From NCBI RefSeq assembly GCF_036320965.1, contig NC_092264.1:20729883-20793882 (forward strand): DNA of 64,000 bases. Direction: 5' to 3'. Below the pieces are notes generated by a model, which saw nothing but the letters and a program-made list of their open reading frames with translations, ran no database searches and was not told the origin of the DNA. Each line of letters begins with the position of its first letter. The stretch's first letter is position 1. Source of the stretch: Panulirus ornatus. Lineage: Eukaryota > Arthropoda > Malacostraca > Decapoda > Palinuridae. Below, in pieces: positions 12,946-24,902 of the stretch. Made by a program: the position numbers and the translations under genes.

Positions 12946-13065
12946 CTTATAAACATCGCCGTAAGTTCCACTACCAATACGTTGTATGAGTTCATACTCA
13001 TCTTGTGGGTTGCGGCGGCTGATGTCTGATGACAGGGCCGCCGCTGCCGCCCCGCCGCCTGCCAT
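12946..13065 (-). CDS. MAP4K3/5-type (GCK family) kinase, coding exon 1
   Basis: Forty codons from an ATG at 13063-13065 to a phase-0 donor (AAG|GTGAGA, intron starting at 12945). After a Gly/Ala-rich leader come [19 protein letters not shown] and the glycine loop [10 protein letters not shown]. That block is characteristic of the start of the Ste20/germinal-centre kinases MAP4K3 and MAP4K5 (Drosophila happyhour). These cytoplasmic serine/threonine kinases act upstream of JNK and in amino-acid/TORC1 and Hippo signalling (family knowledge). The VAIK lysine and the rest of the kinase and CNH domains must lie in later exons, to the left; none was recognised. In-frame GTG codons upstream are preceded by a TAG at 13087-13089, which supports the chosen ATG. 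The exon is GC-rich with CpGs, unlike its surroundings. Confidence 0.85.
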
Positions 13066-13238
13066 CACTCCCACCACCACCCTACACTAACACCACTCCT
13101 ACAGGAACTCCTGGTAATCCTCCAACTCTCGACCTTGTACTAGTGGCTGCTACAATTGACTGTTCCCAGCTTCAGGAACGAACTGAACCACTAGGAACGG
13201 ACCGGTCCGCTGCAACACAATGGAACGGAACCTTACTT

Positions 13239-13320
<82 letters not shown>

Positions 13321-13573
13321 TATATATATACATATATATATAAATATATATATATACAATGTTCATTCATCGACTGCAGATAGATAAATTTGGTTCATCC
13401 CTTTTTATCATAACCATTATTTTATGATAGTATATGCTCTATTGTATCTAAATATATTTACTAATGATTTCATGATATGATTTTGTACATTACAATACAG
13501 AAAGTTTATGTTGGAAATAATGAGTGATAATGTGAGAGGGACGGGCTAGCGAGGCTGACACACCTATATAATA
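13066..13573. promoter_or_regulatory. Putative bidirectional promoter between two divergent first exons
   Basis: 508 bp separate the two divergent start codons. The kinase-proximal part (13066-13240) is relatively GC-rich. A long (AC)n(AT)n tract at 13239-13355 follows, then AT-rich DNA up to the reductase start. No TATA or Inr element could be assigned with confidence, and the transcription starts are unknown. Calling it a shared promoter is an inference from geometry. Confidence 0.45.
13239..13355. repeat. (AC)n(AT)n microsatellite
   Basis: About 11 AC units run into a long AT tract with a few interruptions near 13312-13345. It lies in the divergent intergenic region. The small ORFs across it are repeat artefacts. 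Confidence 0.95.
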
Positions 13574-13655
13574 ATGGTCGACATTAAGAAAGTTGTGGTT
13601 TTTGGTGCTTCAGGTAATACAGGTCTCTGCTGCACTGAAGCTGCCACCAAGCAGG
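13574..13655 (+). CDS. BLVRB / NAD(P)H flavin reductase-like protein, coding exon 1
   Basis: The ATG at 13574 opens 27 codons plus one base, ending at a strong donor (CAGG|GTAAGA, intron from 13656, phase 1). The peptide IKKVVVFGASGNTGLCC is a first beta strand plus the GxxGxxG dinucleotide-binding loop of the atypical short-chain dehydrogenase/NmrA-like group that includes biliverdin reductase B. These cytosolic enzymes use NADPH to reduce flavins or biliverdin (family knowledge). Only the nucleotide-binding start is visible. Another NAD(P)-binding NmrA-like protein is possible, so no symbol is given. Frame-continuing codons after the donor (to 13834) diverge from the family, as expected for an intron. 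Confidence 0.65.
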
Positions 13656-13894
13656 GTAAGAACTACACAAATTGTTCTACATCATATAGGAAAGATATAC
13701 ACCAGTTTTATTGGTATTTCCCGCCAGAATATGGTTTGGTATTTGATATAGACCCCGGTAGATGGCAGAGGTGGCTCACTACAACTTGCTCTTACCAATT
13801 TACTAAGTTTTGTTGTGGCAAGAAATCATATTGATCCTCAGTTTACATTGTAAGTTAGTGGCAAATGTTGAGAGGTAGCTTAGAAAAGTAAGAG

Positions 13895-13918
13895 TGGTGT
13901 GTGTGTGTGTGTGTGTGA
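13895..13918. repeat. (GT)n microsatellite
   Basis: Uninterrupted GT dinucleotide run. Confidence 0.95.
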
Positions 13919-14716
13919 TGGCTGGACTCTTGTGAGCATATGACCGGCTGCTCCCACTTAACCACAAGATATCAGTAAAGATAAATGGACTATCAATATG
14001 GTCAATTTTGCATGTTAATGGTCGTGCAAATTAGAATATGTTAAGATTTCCTGTTTATAGTTAAGGTACAAAAGTGTAATCTTACTAATCCATTGGAATC
14101 TAGTTCACTTCCATTGTACATTGTTAACTACCTTAGCAGATTGAGTTCTTCAGGTGGGTAATGGTCGTGTACTGATTACACAGGACTAAAGTAGCCGAAG
14201 ATGAATTAAGACTTGTTATATTGAAGAAAATACTAGTCTGATAGAGAAAATGTGGGGTCAAAGTAAGAATAGGTAATATACATTAAGAAAAATAAACCTA
14301 ACCTACAAGAAGTCTTATCTCAGTTTGATAACACTCAGGATTGATCTTAACACATCATTCTGGTCAAATTATACCAGTCACATTCAGTACCGAGCAACAC
14401 TACATTCTTACGCCACAACCTGAAAATCTCAATATTCCTTGAATTGTACTAGAGTGTACACCAGATGTAATGCCCAAGTTGAGGTTAACTATCTGGTTAA
14501 GCAAAAATAGGGTAATTTATCCATTACTAGAAGAACATTTGCTAGAATTATGATGTGTTCTACTCATGGAATTGTTGCCAATATAAGGTTACTTGATAGT
14601 ATAGGATTTTCTTACTTATGGTAGGGTTACAAGGGAGAGCACAAATATAGGGCAAAATAATCACTGTAAAACACAAATAAACGTAAAAACTTCTTAAACA
14701 CTAGAGGTAATGGTGA

Positions 14717-14829
14717 AGATCGAGGAAAGAAATAAGTAATGACTTGTGAGATTGAGGAAAGAAATAAGTAATGACAATTGTAAGATTGAGGAAAGAAATA
14801 AATAATGACAATTGTGAGATTGAGGAAAC
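14717..14829. repeat. Tandem repeat, unit of about 34 bp, about 3.3 copies
   Basis: Units start AGATTGAGGAAAGAAATAA and continue with GTAATGACAATTGT. The second and third are almost identical; the first has CGAGG and a 2-bp shorter end, and the fourth is partial. Confidence 0.85.
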
Positions 14830-15496
14830 AGCAGCTTATGCTGCATTCTTGGGTGAATGAAGTAATGCATTATGAAACTGGGTTCAGATTGAATATTATG
14901 CTCCTAATTTATTGGATTTTGGTACCACATCGAGCTTCAGAGCTGCTTATTTATGGGGACTGCAGTTTTTTTTTATCCCAAATAAACATATATTTTTGAT
15001 GGAAACTAAATTGAGAGATTTGAAGCTTGCAAGAATCTCTTCAAAATGTAGATGGAAAAATATGCGTTGGTGAGCTGCACAGGTTTCTTCATTACCACTG
15101 CTTATGCCAAAAGTGTTAAGAGGTGATTAAAAGGATTATTGGAGCACAGACTCTCATGTTCAGACATATATGGAAAAGTTATGTTGTGACTGCTACCACC
15201 TCCTCGTCCTCAGAGCACTGCATTTTGTAGGCATTGGTGTTGGCAGGGGTGAAGATAAACACCATTTAAAGTTAGGCCAATTTTGATAGTGCTCTGACCC
15301 AGAAATTAAGTAATTTTTTAAGAAACTTAAAGATTGATGAACCTATTAAATTTGTTTGAAAAAGTCAGTGTAGTTACAAGCATATGTCCTAGGAAGTTAT
15401 ATGATTATTGGTATACACCAAGTGAATTATATCATACTGTTCAAAGTATGTTGTGACTGAAAGGAGAAAAATGAATATTGGCAATAAAGTAATATT

Positions 15497-18400
15497 TTTT
15501 TCTTTTTTTTATACTTTGTCGCTGTCTCCCGCGTTAGCGAGGTAGCGCAAGGAAACAGACAAAAGAATGGCCCAACCCACCCACATACACATGTGTATAC
15601 ATACACGTCCACACACGCACATATACATACCTATACATCTCTACGTATACATATATATACACACACAGACATATACATATATACTCTTGTACATAATTCA
15701 TACTGTCTGCCCTTATTCAATTCCATCACCATTCTGCCACACATGAAATAACAACCCCCTCCCCCGCATGTGTGCGATGTAGGACTAGGAAAAGACTATG
15801 AAGGTCACATTCGTTCACACAGTCTCTAGCTGTCATGTATAATGCATCGAAACCACAGCTTCCTTTCCACATCGAGGCCCCACAGACCTTTCCATGGTTT
15901 ACCCCAGACGCTTCACATGCCCTGGTTCAATCCATTGACAGCAGTTCACTATTCTTTGCACGCCTTTCACTCTCCTACATGTTCAGGCCCCGATCACTCA
16001 AAATCTTTTTCACTCCATCTTTCCACCTCCAGTTTGGTGTCCCACTTCTCCTTGTTCCCTCCATCTGTGACACATATATCCTCTTTGTCAATCTTTCCTC
16101 ACTCATTCTCTCCATGTGACTAAACCATTTCAAAACACCCTCTTCTGCTATCTAAACTACACTCTTTTTATTACCACACATCTCTCTTAACCTTTCATTA
16201 CTTATTCGATCAAACCACCTCGCACCACATATTGTCCTCAAACATCTCATTTCCAACACATCCACCCTCCTCCACACAACTCCATCTATAGCCCACGCCT
16301 CACAACCATATAACATTGTTGGAACCATATAACATTGTTGGAACGTACCCATTTTTGCTTTCCGAGATAACATTCTCACCCTCCACATATTTCTCAACAC
16401 TCCCAGAACTTTCGCCCCCTCCCCCAACCCGTGACTCATTTCCACTTCCATGGTTCCATCTGCTGCCAAGTCCACTCCCAGAACTTTCGCCCCCTCCCCC
16501 ACCCTGTGACTCATTTCCACTTCCATGGTTCCATCTGCTGCCAAGTCCACTCCCAGATATCTAAAACACTTCACATCCTCCAGTTTTTCTCCATTCAAAC
16601 TTACTTCCCAGTTGACTTGTCCCTCAACCCTACTGTACCTAATACCCTTGCTCTTATTCACGTTTATTCTCAGCTTTCTTCTTTCACACACTTTACCAAA
16701 CTCACTCACCAGTTCACCAGTTTCTGCAGTTTCTCACCCAAATCAGCCACCAGCGCTGTATCATCAGTGAACTACAACTGACAACCTTCCCAAGCTCTCT
16801 CATCCACAACAGAATGCATACTTGCCCCTCTCTCCAAAACTCTTGCATTCACTTCCCTAACAACCCCATCCTTAAACAAATTTAACAACCATGGAGACAT
16901 CACGCACCCCTGCCGCAAACCAACATTCACTGAGAACCAATCATTTTCTTCTCTTTCTACTTGTACACATGCTTACATCCTCGATAAAAACTTTTCACTG
17001 CTTCTAACAACTTGCCTCCCACACCATATATTCTTAATACCTTCCACAATGCATCTCTATCGACTCTATCATATGCCTTCTCTAGATCCATAAATGCAAT
17101 ATCACAAATCCATTTGCTTTTCTAAGTATTTCTCACATACATTCTTCAAAGCAAACACCTGATCCACACATCCTCTACCACTTCTGAAACCACACTGCTC
17201 TTCCCCAATCTGATGCTCTGTAAATGCTTTCACCCTCTCAATCAATATCCTTCCATATAATTTCCCAGGAATACTCAACAAACTTATACCTCTGTAATTT
17301 GAGCACTCACTTTTGTCCCCTTTACCTTTGTACATTGGCACTATGCAAGCATTCCGCCAATCCTCAGGCACATCACCATGAATCATACATATATTAAATA
17401 ACCTTACCAACCAGTCAACGATACAGTCACCCCCTTTTTATAATAAATTCCACTGCAGTACCATCCAAACCTGCTGCCTTGCCTGCTTTCATCTTCCGCA
17501 AAGCTTTTACCACCTCTTCTCTGCTTACCAAATCATTCTCCCTAACCCTCTCACTTTGCACAGCACCTCAACCAAAACACCCTATATCTGCCACTCTATC
17601 ATCAAACACATTCAACAAACCTTCAAAATACTCACTTCTTATCCTTCTCACATTACCACTACTTGTTATCATCTCCCCATTAGCCCCCTTTACTGATGTT
17701 ACCATTTGTTCCCTTGTCTTACGCACTTTATTTTTCTCCTTCCAAAACATCTTTTTCTTCTCCCTGAAATTTAATGATACTCTCTCACCCCAACTCTCAT
17801 TTGCCCTCTTTTTCACCTCTTGCACACATGTATCCTCTTTGTCAACCTTTCCTTGCTCATTTTCTTCAAATGTCCAAACTATTTCAACACACCCTCATCT
17901 GTTCTCTCAACCACACTGTTTATATTTCCACACTGTTTGTAATTTCACACATCTTGACCTCCTGCCTCTTTCTTTTATACATCTCCCACTCATTTGCATT
18001 ATTTCCCTGCAAAAATCAAATGCCTCTCTCTTCTCTTTCACTAATAATCTTACTTCTATATCCCACCACTCACTACCCTTTCTAATCTGCCCACCTCCCA
18101 CGCTTCTCATGCCACAAGCATCTTTTGCGCAAGCCATCACTGCTTCCCTAGATATATCCCATTCCTCCCCCACACCCCTTATGTCCATTGTTCTCATCTT
18201 TTTCCATTCTGTACTCAGTCTCTTCTGGTGCTTCCTCACGCAAGTCTCCTTCCCAAGCTCACTTACTCTCACCACTCTCTTCACCCCAACATTCTCTCTT
18301 CTTTTCTGAAAACCTCTACATATCTTCACCTTCGCCTCCAGAAGATAATAATCAGACATCCCTCCAGTTGCACCTCTCAGCACTTAAACATCCAAAAGTC

Positions 18401-19220
18401 TGTCTTTCTTGCGCCTATCAATTAACACGTAATCCAATAACACTCTCTGGCCATCTCTCATACTTGCATATGTATACTTATGTATATATCTCTTTTTAAA
18501 CCTGGTATTCCCAATCACCAGTCCTTTTTCAGCACATAAATCCACAAGCTCTTCACCATTTCCATTTACAACACTGAACACCCCATGTACACCAGTTATT
18601 CCCTCAACTGCCACATTACTCACCTTTGCATTCAAATCACCCATCACTATAACCCGGTCTCGTGCATCAAAACTACTAACATACTCACTCAGCTGCTCCC
18701 AAAACACTTGCCTCTCATGATCTTCTCATGCCCAGGTGCATATGCACCAATAATCACCCATCTCTCTCCATCCTCTTTCAATTTTACCCATATCAATCTA
18801 GAGTTTACTTTCTTACACTGTATCACATACTCCTACCACTCCTGTTTCAGGAGTAGTGCAACTCCTTCCCTTGCTCTTGTCCTCTCACTAACCCCAGACT
18901 TTACTTCCAAGACATGCCTAAACCACTCTTCCCCTTAACCCATGAGCTTCGTTTCACTCAGAGCCAAAACATCCAGGTTCCTTTCCTCAAACATACTACC
19001 TATCTCTCCTTTTTTCTCATCTTGGTTACATCCATACACATTTAGACACCCCAATCTGAGCCTTCAAGGAGGATGAGCACTCCTTCTGTTTCCCCTTTTA
19101 GAAAGTTAATATACAAGGAGGGGAGGGTTTCTAGCCCCCCCGCTCCCATCCCCTTTAGTCGCCTTCTACACCACACGAGGAATGCGTGGGAAGTATTCTT
19201 TCTCCCCATCCCGAGGGATA
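15497..19220 (-). mobile_element. LINE copy G: full-length outline, decayed and rearranged
   Basis: A 3.7-kb minus-strand copy. It has a T-rich tail (15497-15518), long-form 3' UTR, RT (patches 16152-16709 and 17102-17410), linker (17568-17825, 17907-18383), endonuclease (18384-18707 with MGDLNAKVSN) and the family 5' UTR ending in the gggata terminus at 19220. Oddities are a tandem duplication of about 75 bp in RT (16395-16555), a 19-bp duplication near 16308-16345, a deletion near 15950 and a patch of about 120 bp copied from another part of the family (17827-17945). It is not coding-competent. Confidence 0.9.
16395..16555 (-). repeat. 75-bp tandem duplication inside LINE copy G
   Basis: The block encoding VDLAADGTMEVEMSH...GEGAKVLG occurs twice in frame, so the open stretch 16152-16709 carries about 25 extra residues compared with other copies. 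Confidence 0.9.
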
Positions 19221-19249
19221 AATTTAATCATTATTATATGAATCTATTA

Positions 19250-20815
19250 TACGTCATCACCATTTCCCACATCAGTGAGATAGCGCCAGGAAACATTCGT
19301 TCGCACTCAGTCTCTGGCTGTCATGTGTAATGCACCAACTCCCTATCCACATCCAGGCCTTACAGAGCTTTCCATGGTTTACCCAAGACATTTCACATGC
19401 CTTGGTTCATTCCATTGACAGCATGTTGACCTCAGTATAGCACATTATTCCAATTCACTCTATTCCTTGCATGCTTCTCACCCTCCTGAATGTTCAGGAC
19501 CTGATTGGTCAAAATTTTTTTCACTCCACCCTTCCACCTCCAGTTTGGTCTCCTGCTTCTTGATCTCTCCATATCTGACACATATATCCTCTTTGTCAAC
19601 CTTTCCTTGCTCATTCTCTCCATATGTCCAAATTATTTCAACACACCCTCACCTGTTCTCTCAACCACACTGTTTATATTTCCACACATCTCTCTTACCC
19701 TTTCATTACTTACTCGATCAAACCACCTCACACCACGTATTGTCCTCAAACATTTCATTTCCTATACATCCACCCTCCTCTGTACAACCCTATCTATAGC
19801 CCATGTCTGGCAACCATATAATATTGACCCATTTTTGCTCCAAGATAATGTTCTCTCCTTCCACGCATTCCTCATTGCTCCCAGAACCTTCGCTCCCTCC
19901 CCCACCCTGTGACTCGCTTCTGCTTCCATGGTCCATTCGCTGCTAAGTCCACTCCCAGATATCTAAAACACTTCGCTTTCTCCAACTTTTCTCTGTTCAA
20001 ACTGACATCCCAGCTAACTTGTCCCTCAACCCTGCTGAACCTGATAACCATGCTCTTATTTATATTTACTCTCAACTTTCTCATTTCACACAATTTTCCT
20101 AACTCAGTCACCAACTTCTTCATTTTCTCATTCTAATCAGCTACCAGTGCTGTATCATCAGCAAACAACAACTGACTTGCTTCCCAGGCCCTTTCATCCC
20201 AAACAGACTGCATATCACCCCTCTTTCCAGAACTCGCACCCCCATCCATAAATAAATTAAACAACCATGGGACATCACACACCCTTACCACAGACCAACC
20301 TTCACTGGGAACCAATCACTGTTCTCTCTCCTTACTCGTACACATGCCTTACATCCTTGTTAAAAACTTCTCTGCTTCTAGCATCTTACCTCCCACACCA
20401 TACACTCTTTTAGACCTTCCACAAATCTATGTCAACCCTGCCATATGCCTTCTCCAGATCCATAAATTGCATGTACAAATTCATCTATTCTTATAAGTAT
20501 GTCTCACACATTCTTTGAAGCAAACAACCTGATCTACACATTCTCTACCACTTCAAAAACCACACTGCTCATCCCCAATCTGATGCTCTGTACATGCCTT
20601 CACTCTCTCAGTCAATACCCTCCAATACAGTTTCCCAGGAATACTCAACAAATTTATACCTCTGTAGTTTGAACACACACCTGTATCTCGTTTGCCTTTG
20701 TACAGTGGCACTATGCATGTATTCTTCCAATCCTCCGGCACTCCACCATGATCCATACATGCATTGAATATCCTTACCAACCAATCAACAACACAATCAC
20801 CCCTTTTCTTAATAA
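19250..20815 (-). mobile_element. LINE copy H: 3' half, decayed
   Basis: 3' UTR with gcgccaggaaac and the tctctggctgtcatgtg blocks, then RT C-terminal region (19432-19623, 19872-20123) and RT N-terminal region (20553-20780, HGGVPEDWKNTCIVPLYKGK). It is 5'-truncated near 20815. It carries a distinctive variant of the C-terminal region (ccacactgtttatatttcc) that reappears as a patch inside copy G. Confidence 0.85.
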
Positions 20816-21060
20816 AGTAATTGCAAGGATAATGTACTTGTAAAAATTCACATTAGTGCAAGATTGATTGAATGTAATAATTATTTAAGTGATAGGAACT
20901 AATGAAATTTTATAGAAAGACTGGAACGCAATCTATAAATCAGTGTAGGAAAGCTTCTAAAATTTAATGAAGAGAAATATGAGCAAATTAGTCGGGTGAA
21001 AATTGCTTATTTATGTCTCCATACAAAATTTATACATATATACATATATGTATTTCTCCC
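20816..21060 (+). other. Spacer with CR1/L2-like LINE scrap
   Basis: Near 20965-21000 the plus strand reads KLLKFNEEKYEQISRVK. This matches the ELNEEKYEQIS patch of the CR1/L2-like relic at 36.4-37.0 kb. The rest is unassigned AT-rich sequence. Confidence 0.5.
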
Positions 21061-21290
21061 CTATCCCTGGGGATAGGGGAGAAAGAATACTTCCCACGTA
21101 TTCCCTGTGAGTTGTAGAAGGTAACTAAAAGGGGAGGGAGCAGGGGGGCTGGAAATTCTCCCCTCCCATTATTAATTTTCCAAAAGAATGAACACAGAAG
21201 GAGGCCAATTGAGGATATTACCTCTAAGGGTCAGTCCTCTGTATTTAATGCTACTTTGCTAATGCAGGAAATGGCAAATATGAAAAAAAT
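21061..21290 (+). mobile_element. Short interspersed element copy s1
   Basis: Reads tatccctggggatagggg, then the block gtagaaggtaactaaaagg, a G-rich then C-rich stretch, ttttccaaaagaa, the tcagtcctctg block and the terminal ctactttgctaatgcagg with an A-rich tail. The 5' half matches the 5' UTR of the RTE-like LINE. The 3' terminus matches the LINE's terminal cgctacctcgctaacgcggg block, diverged. No ORF. Confidence 0.85.
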
Positions 21291-21297
21291 TATTCAG

Positions 21298-21450
21298 TGT
21301 ATGTATGGCTTATGGTGAAGTGCCTGAGGATTGGCGGAATGCATGCATAGTGCCATCCTGCAAAGGCAAAGGGGATGAAGGCGAGTGTTCAAATTACAGA
21401 GATATAAGTTTGTTGAGCATTCCTGAGAAATTATATGGGAGGGTATTGAT
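21298..21450 (+). mobile_element. LINE copy I: 150-bp internal RT fragment
   Basis: Encodes GEVPEDWRNACIVP, YKGKGDEGECSNYRD and SLLSIPEKLYGRVL-type codons. It is cut at both ends and ends exactly where copy J's 5' end begins, so J probably inserted into it or replaced its remainder. Confidence 0.85.
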
Positions 21451-21453
21451 CAC

Positions 21454-24400
21454 GATAGGGGAGAAAGAATACTTCCCATGCATTCCCTGCGTGTCATAGA
21501 AGGCGACTAAAGGGGACTTGAGTGGGGGGCTAGAAACCCTTCCCTCCTTGGATTTCAACTTTCTAAAATGGGAAACAGAAGAAGGAGTCATGCGGGGAGT
21601 GCTCATCCTCCTTGAAGGCTCAGATTGGGGTGTCTAAATGTGTGTGGATGTAACCTAGATGAGAAAAAAAGGAGGGATAGGCAGTATGTTTGAGGAAAGG
21701 AACCTGGATGTTTTGGCTCTTGAGTGAAACAAAGCTCAAGGGTAAAGGGGAAGAGTGATTTGGGAATGTTTTGGGAATAAAGTCAGGGGTTGGTGAGAGG
21801 ACAAGAGCAAGGGAAGGAGTAGCACTACTGAAACAGGAGTGGTGGGAGTATGTGATAGAATATAAGAAAGTAAACTCTAGATTGATATGGGTAAAACTGA
21901 AAGTGGATGGAGAGAGATGGGTGATTATTGGTGCCTATGCACCTGGGCATGACAAGAAAGATCATGAGAGGCAAGTGTTTAGAGAGCAGCTGAGTGAGTG
22001 TGTTAATAGTTTTGATGCACGAGACCGGGTGATAGTGATGGGTGATTTGAATGCAATGGTGAGTAATGTGGCAGTTGAGGGAATAATTGGTGTACATGGG
22101 GTGTTCAGTGTTGTAAATGGAAATGGTGAAGAGCTTGTAGATTTGTGTGCCAAAAAAGGACTGGTGATTTGGAATACCTGGTTTAAAAAGAGATATATAC
22201 ATAAGTATACATATGTAAGTAGGAGAGACGGCCAGAGAGTGTTAATGGAGTACGTATTAATTGATAGGTGCGTGAGAGACCTTTGGATGTTAATGTGCTG
22301 AGAGGTGCAACTGGAGGGATATCTGATCATTATCTTGTGGAGGCGAAGGTGAAGATTTGTAGAGATTTTCAGAAAAGAAGCGGGAATGTTGGGCTGAAGA
22401 GAGTGGTAAGAGTAAGTGAGCTTGGGAAGGAGACTTGTGTGAGGAAGTACCAGGAGAAACTGAGTGCAGAATGGAAAAATGTGAGAGCAAGGATGTAAGG
22501 GGAGTGGGGGAGGAATGTAATGTATTTAGGGAAGCAGTGATGGCTTACGTAAAAGATACTTGTGGCATGAGAAGCGTGGGAGGTGGGCAGATTAGAAAGG
22601 GTAGTGAGTGGTGGGATGAAGAGGTAAGATTATTAGTGAAAGCAAAGAGAGAGGCATTTGGATGAGTTTAGCAGGGAAACAGTGCAAATGACTGTGAGAT
22701 GTATAAAAGAAAGAGGCAGAAGGTCAAGAGAAAGGTGCAAGAGGTGAAAAAGAGGGCAAATGAGAGTTGGGGTGAGAGAGCATCATTAAATTTTAGGGAG
22801 AATAAAAAGATGTTTTGGAAGGAGGTAAATAAAGTGTGTACGACAAGGGAGCAAATGGGAACTTCAGTGAAGGGGGCTAATTGGGAGGTGATAACAACTA
22901 GTGGTGATGTGAGAAGATGGAGTGAGTATTTTGAAGGTTTGTTGAATTTGTTAGATGATAGAGTGGCAGATATAGGGTGTTTTGGTCGAGGTGGTGTGCG
23001 AAGTGAGAGGGTTAGGGAAAATTATTTGGTAAACAGAGAAGAGGTAGTGAAAGCTTTGGGGAAGATGAAAGACTGCAATGCAGCAGGTTTGGATGGTATT
23101 GCAGTGGAATTTATTAAAAAAGGGGGTGACTGTGTTGTTGACTGGTTGACAAGGATATTTAATGCATGTATGACTCACGGTGAGGTGCGTGAGGATTGGC
23201 GGAATGCGTGCATAGTGCCATTGTACAAAGGCAAAGGGGATAAACGTGAGTGCTCACATTACAGAGGTATAAGTTTGTTGAGTATTCCTGGTAAATTATA
23301 TGGGAGGGTATTGATTGAGAGGGTGAAAGCATGTACAGAGCATCAGGTTGGGAAGAGCAGTGCGGTTTCAGAAGTGTTAGAGGATGTGTGGATCAGGTAT
23401 TTGCTTTGCAGAATGTATGTGAGAAATACTTAGAAAAGCAAATGGATTTGTATGTAGCATTTATGGATCTAGAGAAGGCATATGATAGAGTTATTTAGAT
23501 GCTCTGTGGAAGGTTTTAAGAATATATGGTGTGGGAGGCAAGTTGTTAGAAGCAGTGAAAAGTTTTTATTGAGTAAGGCATGTGTACGAGTAGGAAGAGA
23601 GGAAAGTGATTGGTTCTCAGTGAATGTTGGTTTACGGCAGGGGTGCGTGATGTCTCCATGGTTGTTTAATTTGTTATGGATGGGGTTGTTAGGGAGGTGA
23701 ATGCAAGAGTGTTGGAGAGAGGGGCAAGTATGCTGTTTGTTGTGGATGAGAGGGATTGGGAAGTGCCTCAGTTGTTGTTCGCTGATGATAGAGCACTGGT
23801 GGCTGATTTGGGTGAGAAAGTGCAAAAGCTGGTGACTGAGTTTGGTAAAGTGTGTGAAAGAAGAAAGCTGAGAGTAAATGTGAATAAGAGCAAGGTTTTT
23901 AGATACAGTAGCATTGAGGGACAAGTCAATTGGGAGGTAAGTTTGATTGGAGAAAAACTGTAGGAAGTGAAGTATTTAGATATCTGGGAGTGGATTTGGC
24001 AGCAAATGGAACCAAGGAGGTGGAAGTGAGTCACAGGGTGGGGTAGGGGACGAAAGTTCTTAGAGCATTGAAAAATGTGTGGAAGGCGAGAACAGTATCT
24101 CGGAAAGCAAAAATGGGTATGTTTGAAGGAATTGTGGTACCAACAATGTTATATGGTTGTGAGGTGTGGGCTATAGATAGAGTTGTGTGGAGAAGGGTGG
24201 ATGTGTTGGAAATGAGATGTTTGAGGACAATATGTGGTGTGAAGTGGTTTGATTAAGTAATGAAAACTTAAGAGAGATGTGTGGTAATAAAAAGAGTATG
24301 GTTGAGAAAGCAGAAGAGGGTGTTTTGATGTGGTATGGTCACATGGAGAGAGTGAGTGAGAAAAGATGACAGAGGGGATATATCAGTCAGAGGCGGAGGG

Positions 24401-24811
24401 AACAAGAAGTGGGGACCAGATTGGAGGTGGAAGGATGGAGTGAAAAAAATTTTGAGCGATCAGGGCCTGAACACGCAGGAGGGTGAAAGGCATGCAAGGA
24501 AAAGAGTGAATTGAAGGAATCTGGTATACCGGGGTCGACATGCTGTCAATGGATTGAACCAGGGCATGTGAAGTGTCTGGGGTAAACCATGGAAAGTTTT
24601 GTGGGGCCTGGATGTGGAAAGGGAGCTGTAGTTTTGGTGCATAATACATGATAACTAGAGACTGAGTGTGAACGAATGTGGCCTTTGTTATCTTTTCCTA
24701 GCACTACCTTGCGTGCATGCGCGGGGAGGGGGTTGTCTTTTCATGTGTGGTGGGATGGCGACGGGAAAGAATAAGGCAAGTATGAATTATGTACATGTGT
24801 ATATGTGTGTT

Positions 24812-24816
<5 letters not shown>
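21454..24816 (+). mobile_element. LINE copy J: full-length outline, decayed
   Basis: The family 5' UTR starts at 21454 (gataggggagaaag). The endonuclease reads at 21771-22301 (MGDLNAMVSN) and 22268-22665, the linker and RT N-terminal region at 22699-23433, RT motifs B and C at 23482-23963 (FADD appears as FADDRAL) and the C-terminal region at 24068-24256. The long-form 3' UTR runs to about 24816. About ten frameshifts or stops separate these blocks. The 3' end runs into a TA microsatellite shared with the inverted copy K. Confidence 0.92.

Positions 24817-24873
<57 letters not shown>
24817..24873. repeat. (TA)n microsatellite between inverted LINE copies J and K
   Basis: Long TA tract. It probably derives from the CA/TA-rich 3' UTR of copy J, into which copy K inserted. 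Small ORFs across it are artefacts. Confidence 0.9.

Positions 24874-24902
<29 letters not shown>

Larger units (their letters stand above)
13656..15496 (+). other. Probable intron 1 of the reductase-like gene
   Basis: AT-rich, no recognised exon. It contains a (GT)12-type run at 13895-13918 and a small tandem repeat at 14717-14829. It ends where LINE copy G's 3' tail begins. The next exon of the reductase was not found within the window by eye. Confidence 0.5.

Noticed and set aside
13656..13834. Continuation of the reductase-like frame beyond 13655
   Set aside because: After the GTAAGA donor the residues no longer fit the family (no second beta strand/Arg motif), so it is treated as intron.
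21061..21290. tRNA-headed SINE interpretation of the short elements
   Set aside because: No cloverleaf or convincing A/B box seen by eye. The front half is explained by the LINE 5' UTR. A 5S- or tRNA-derived origin is not excluded by a proper search.
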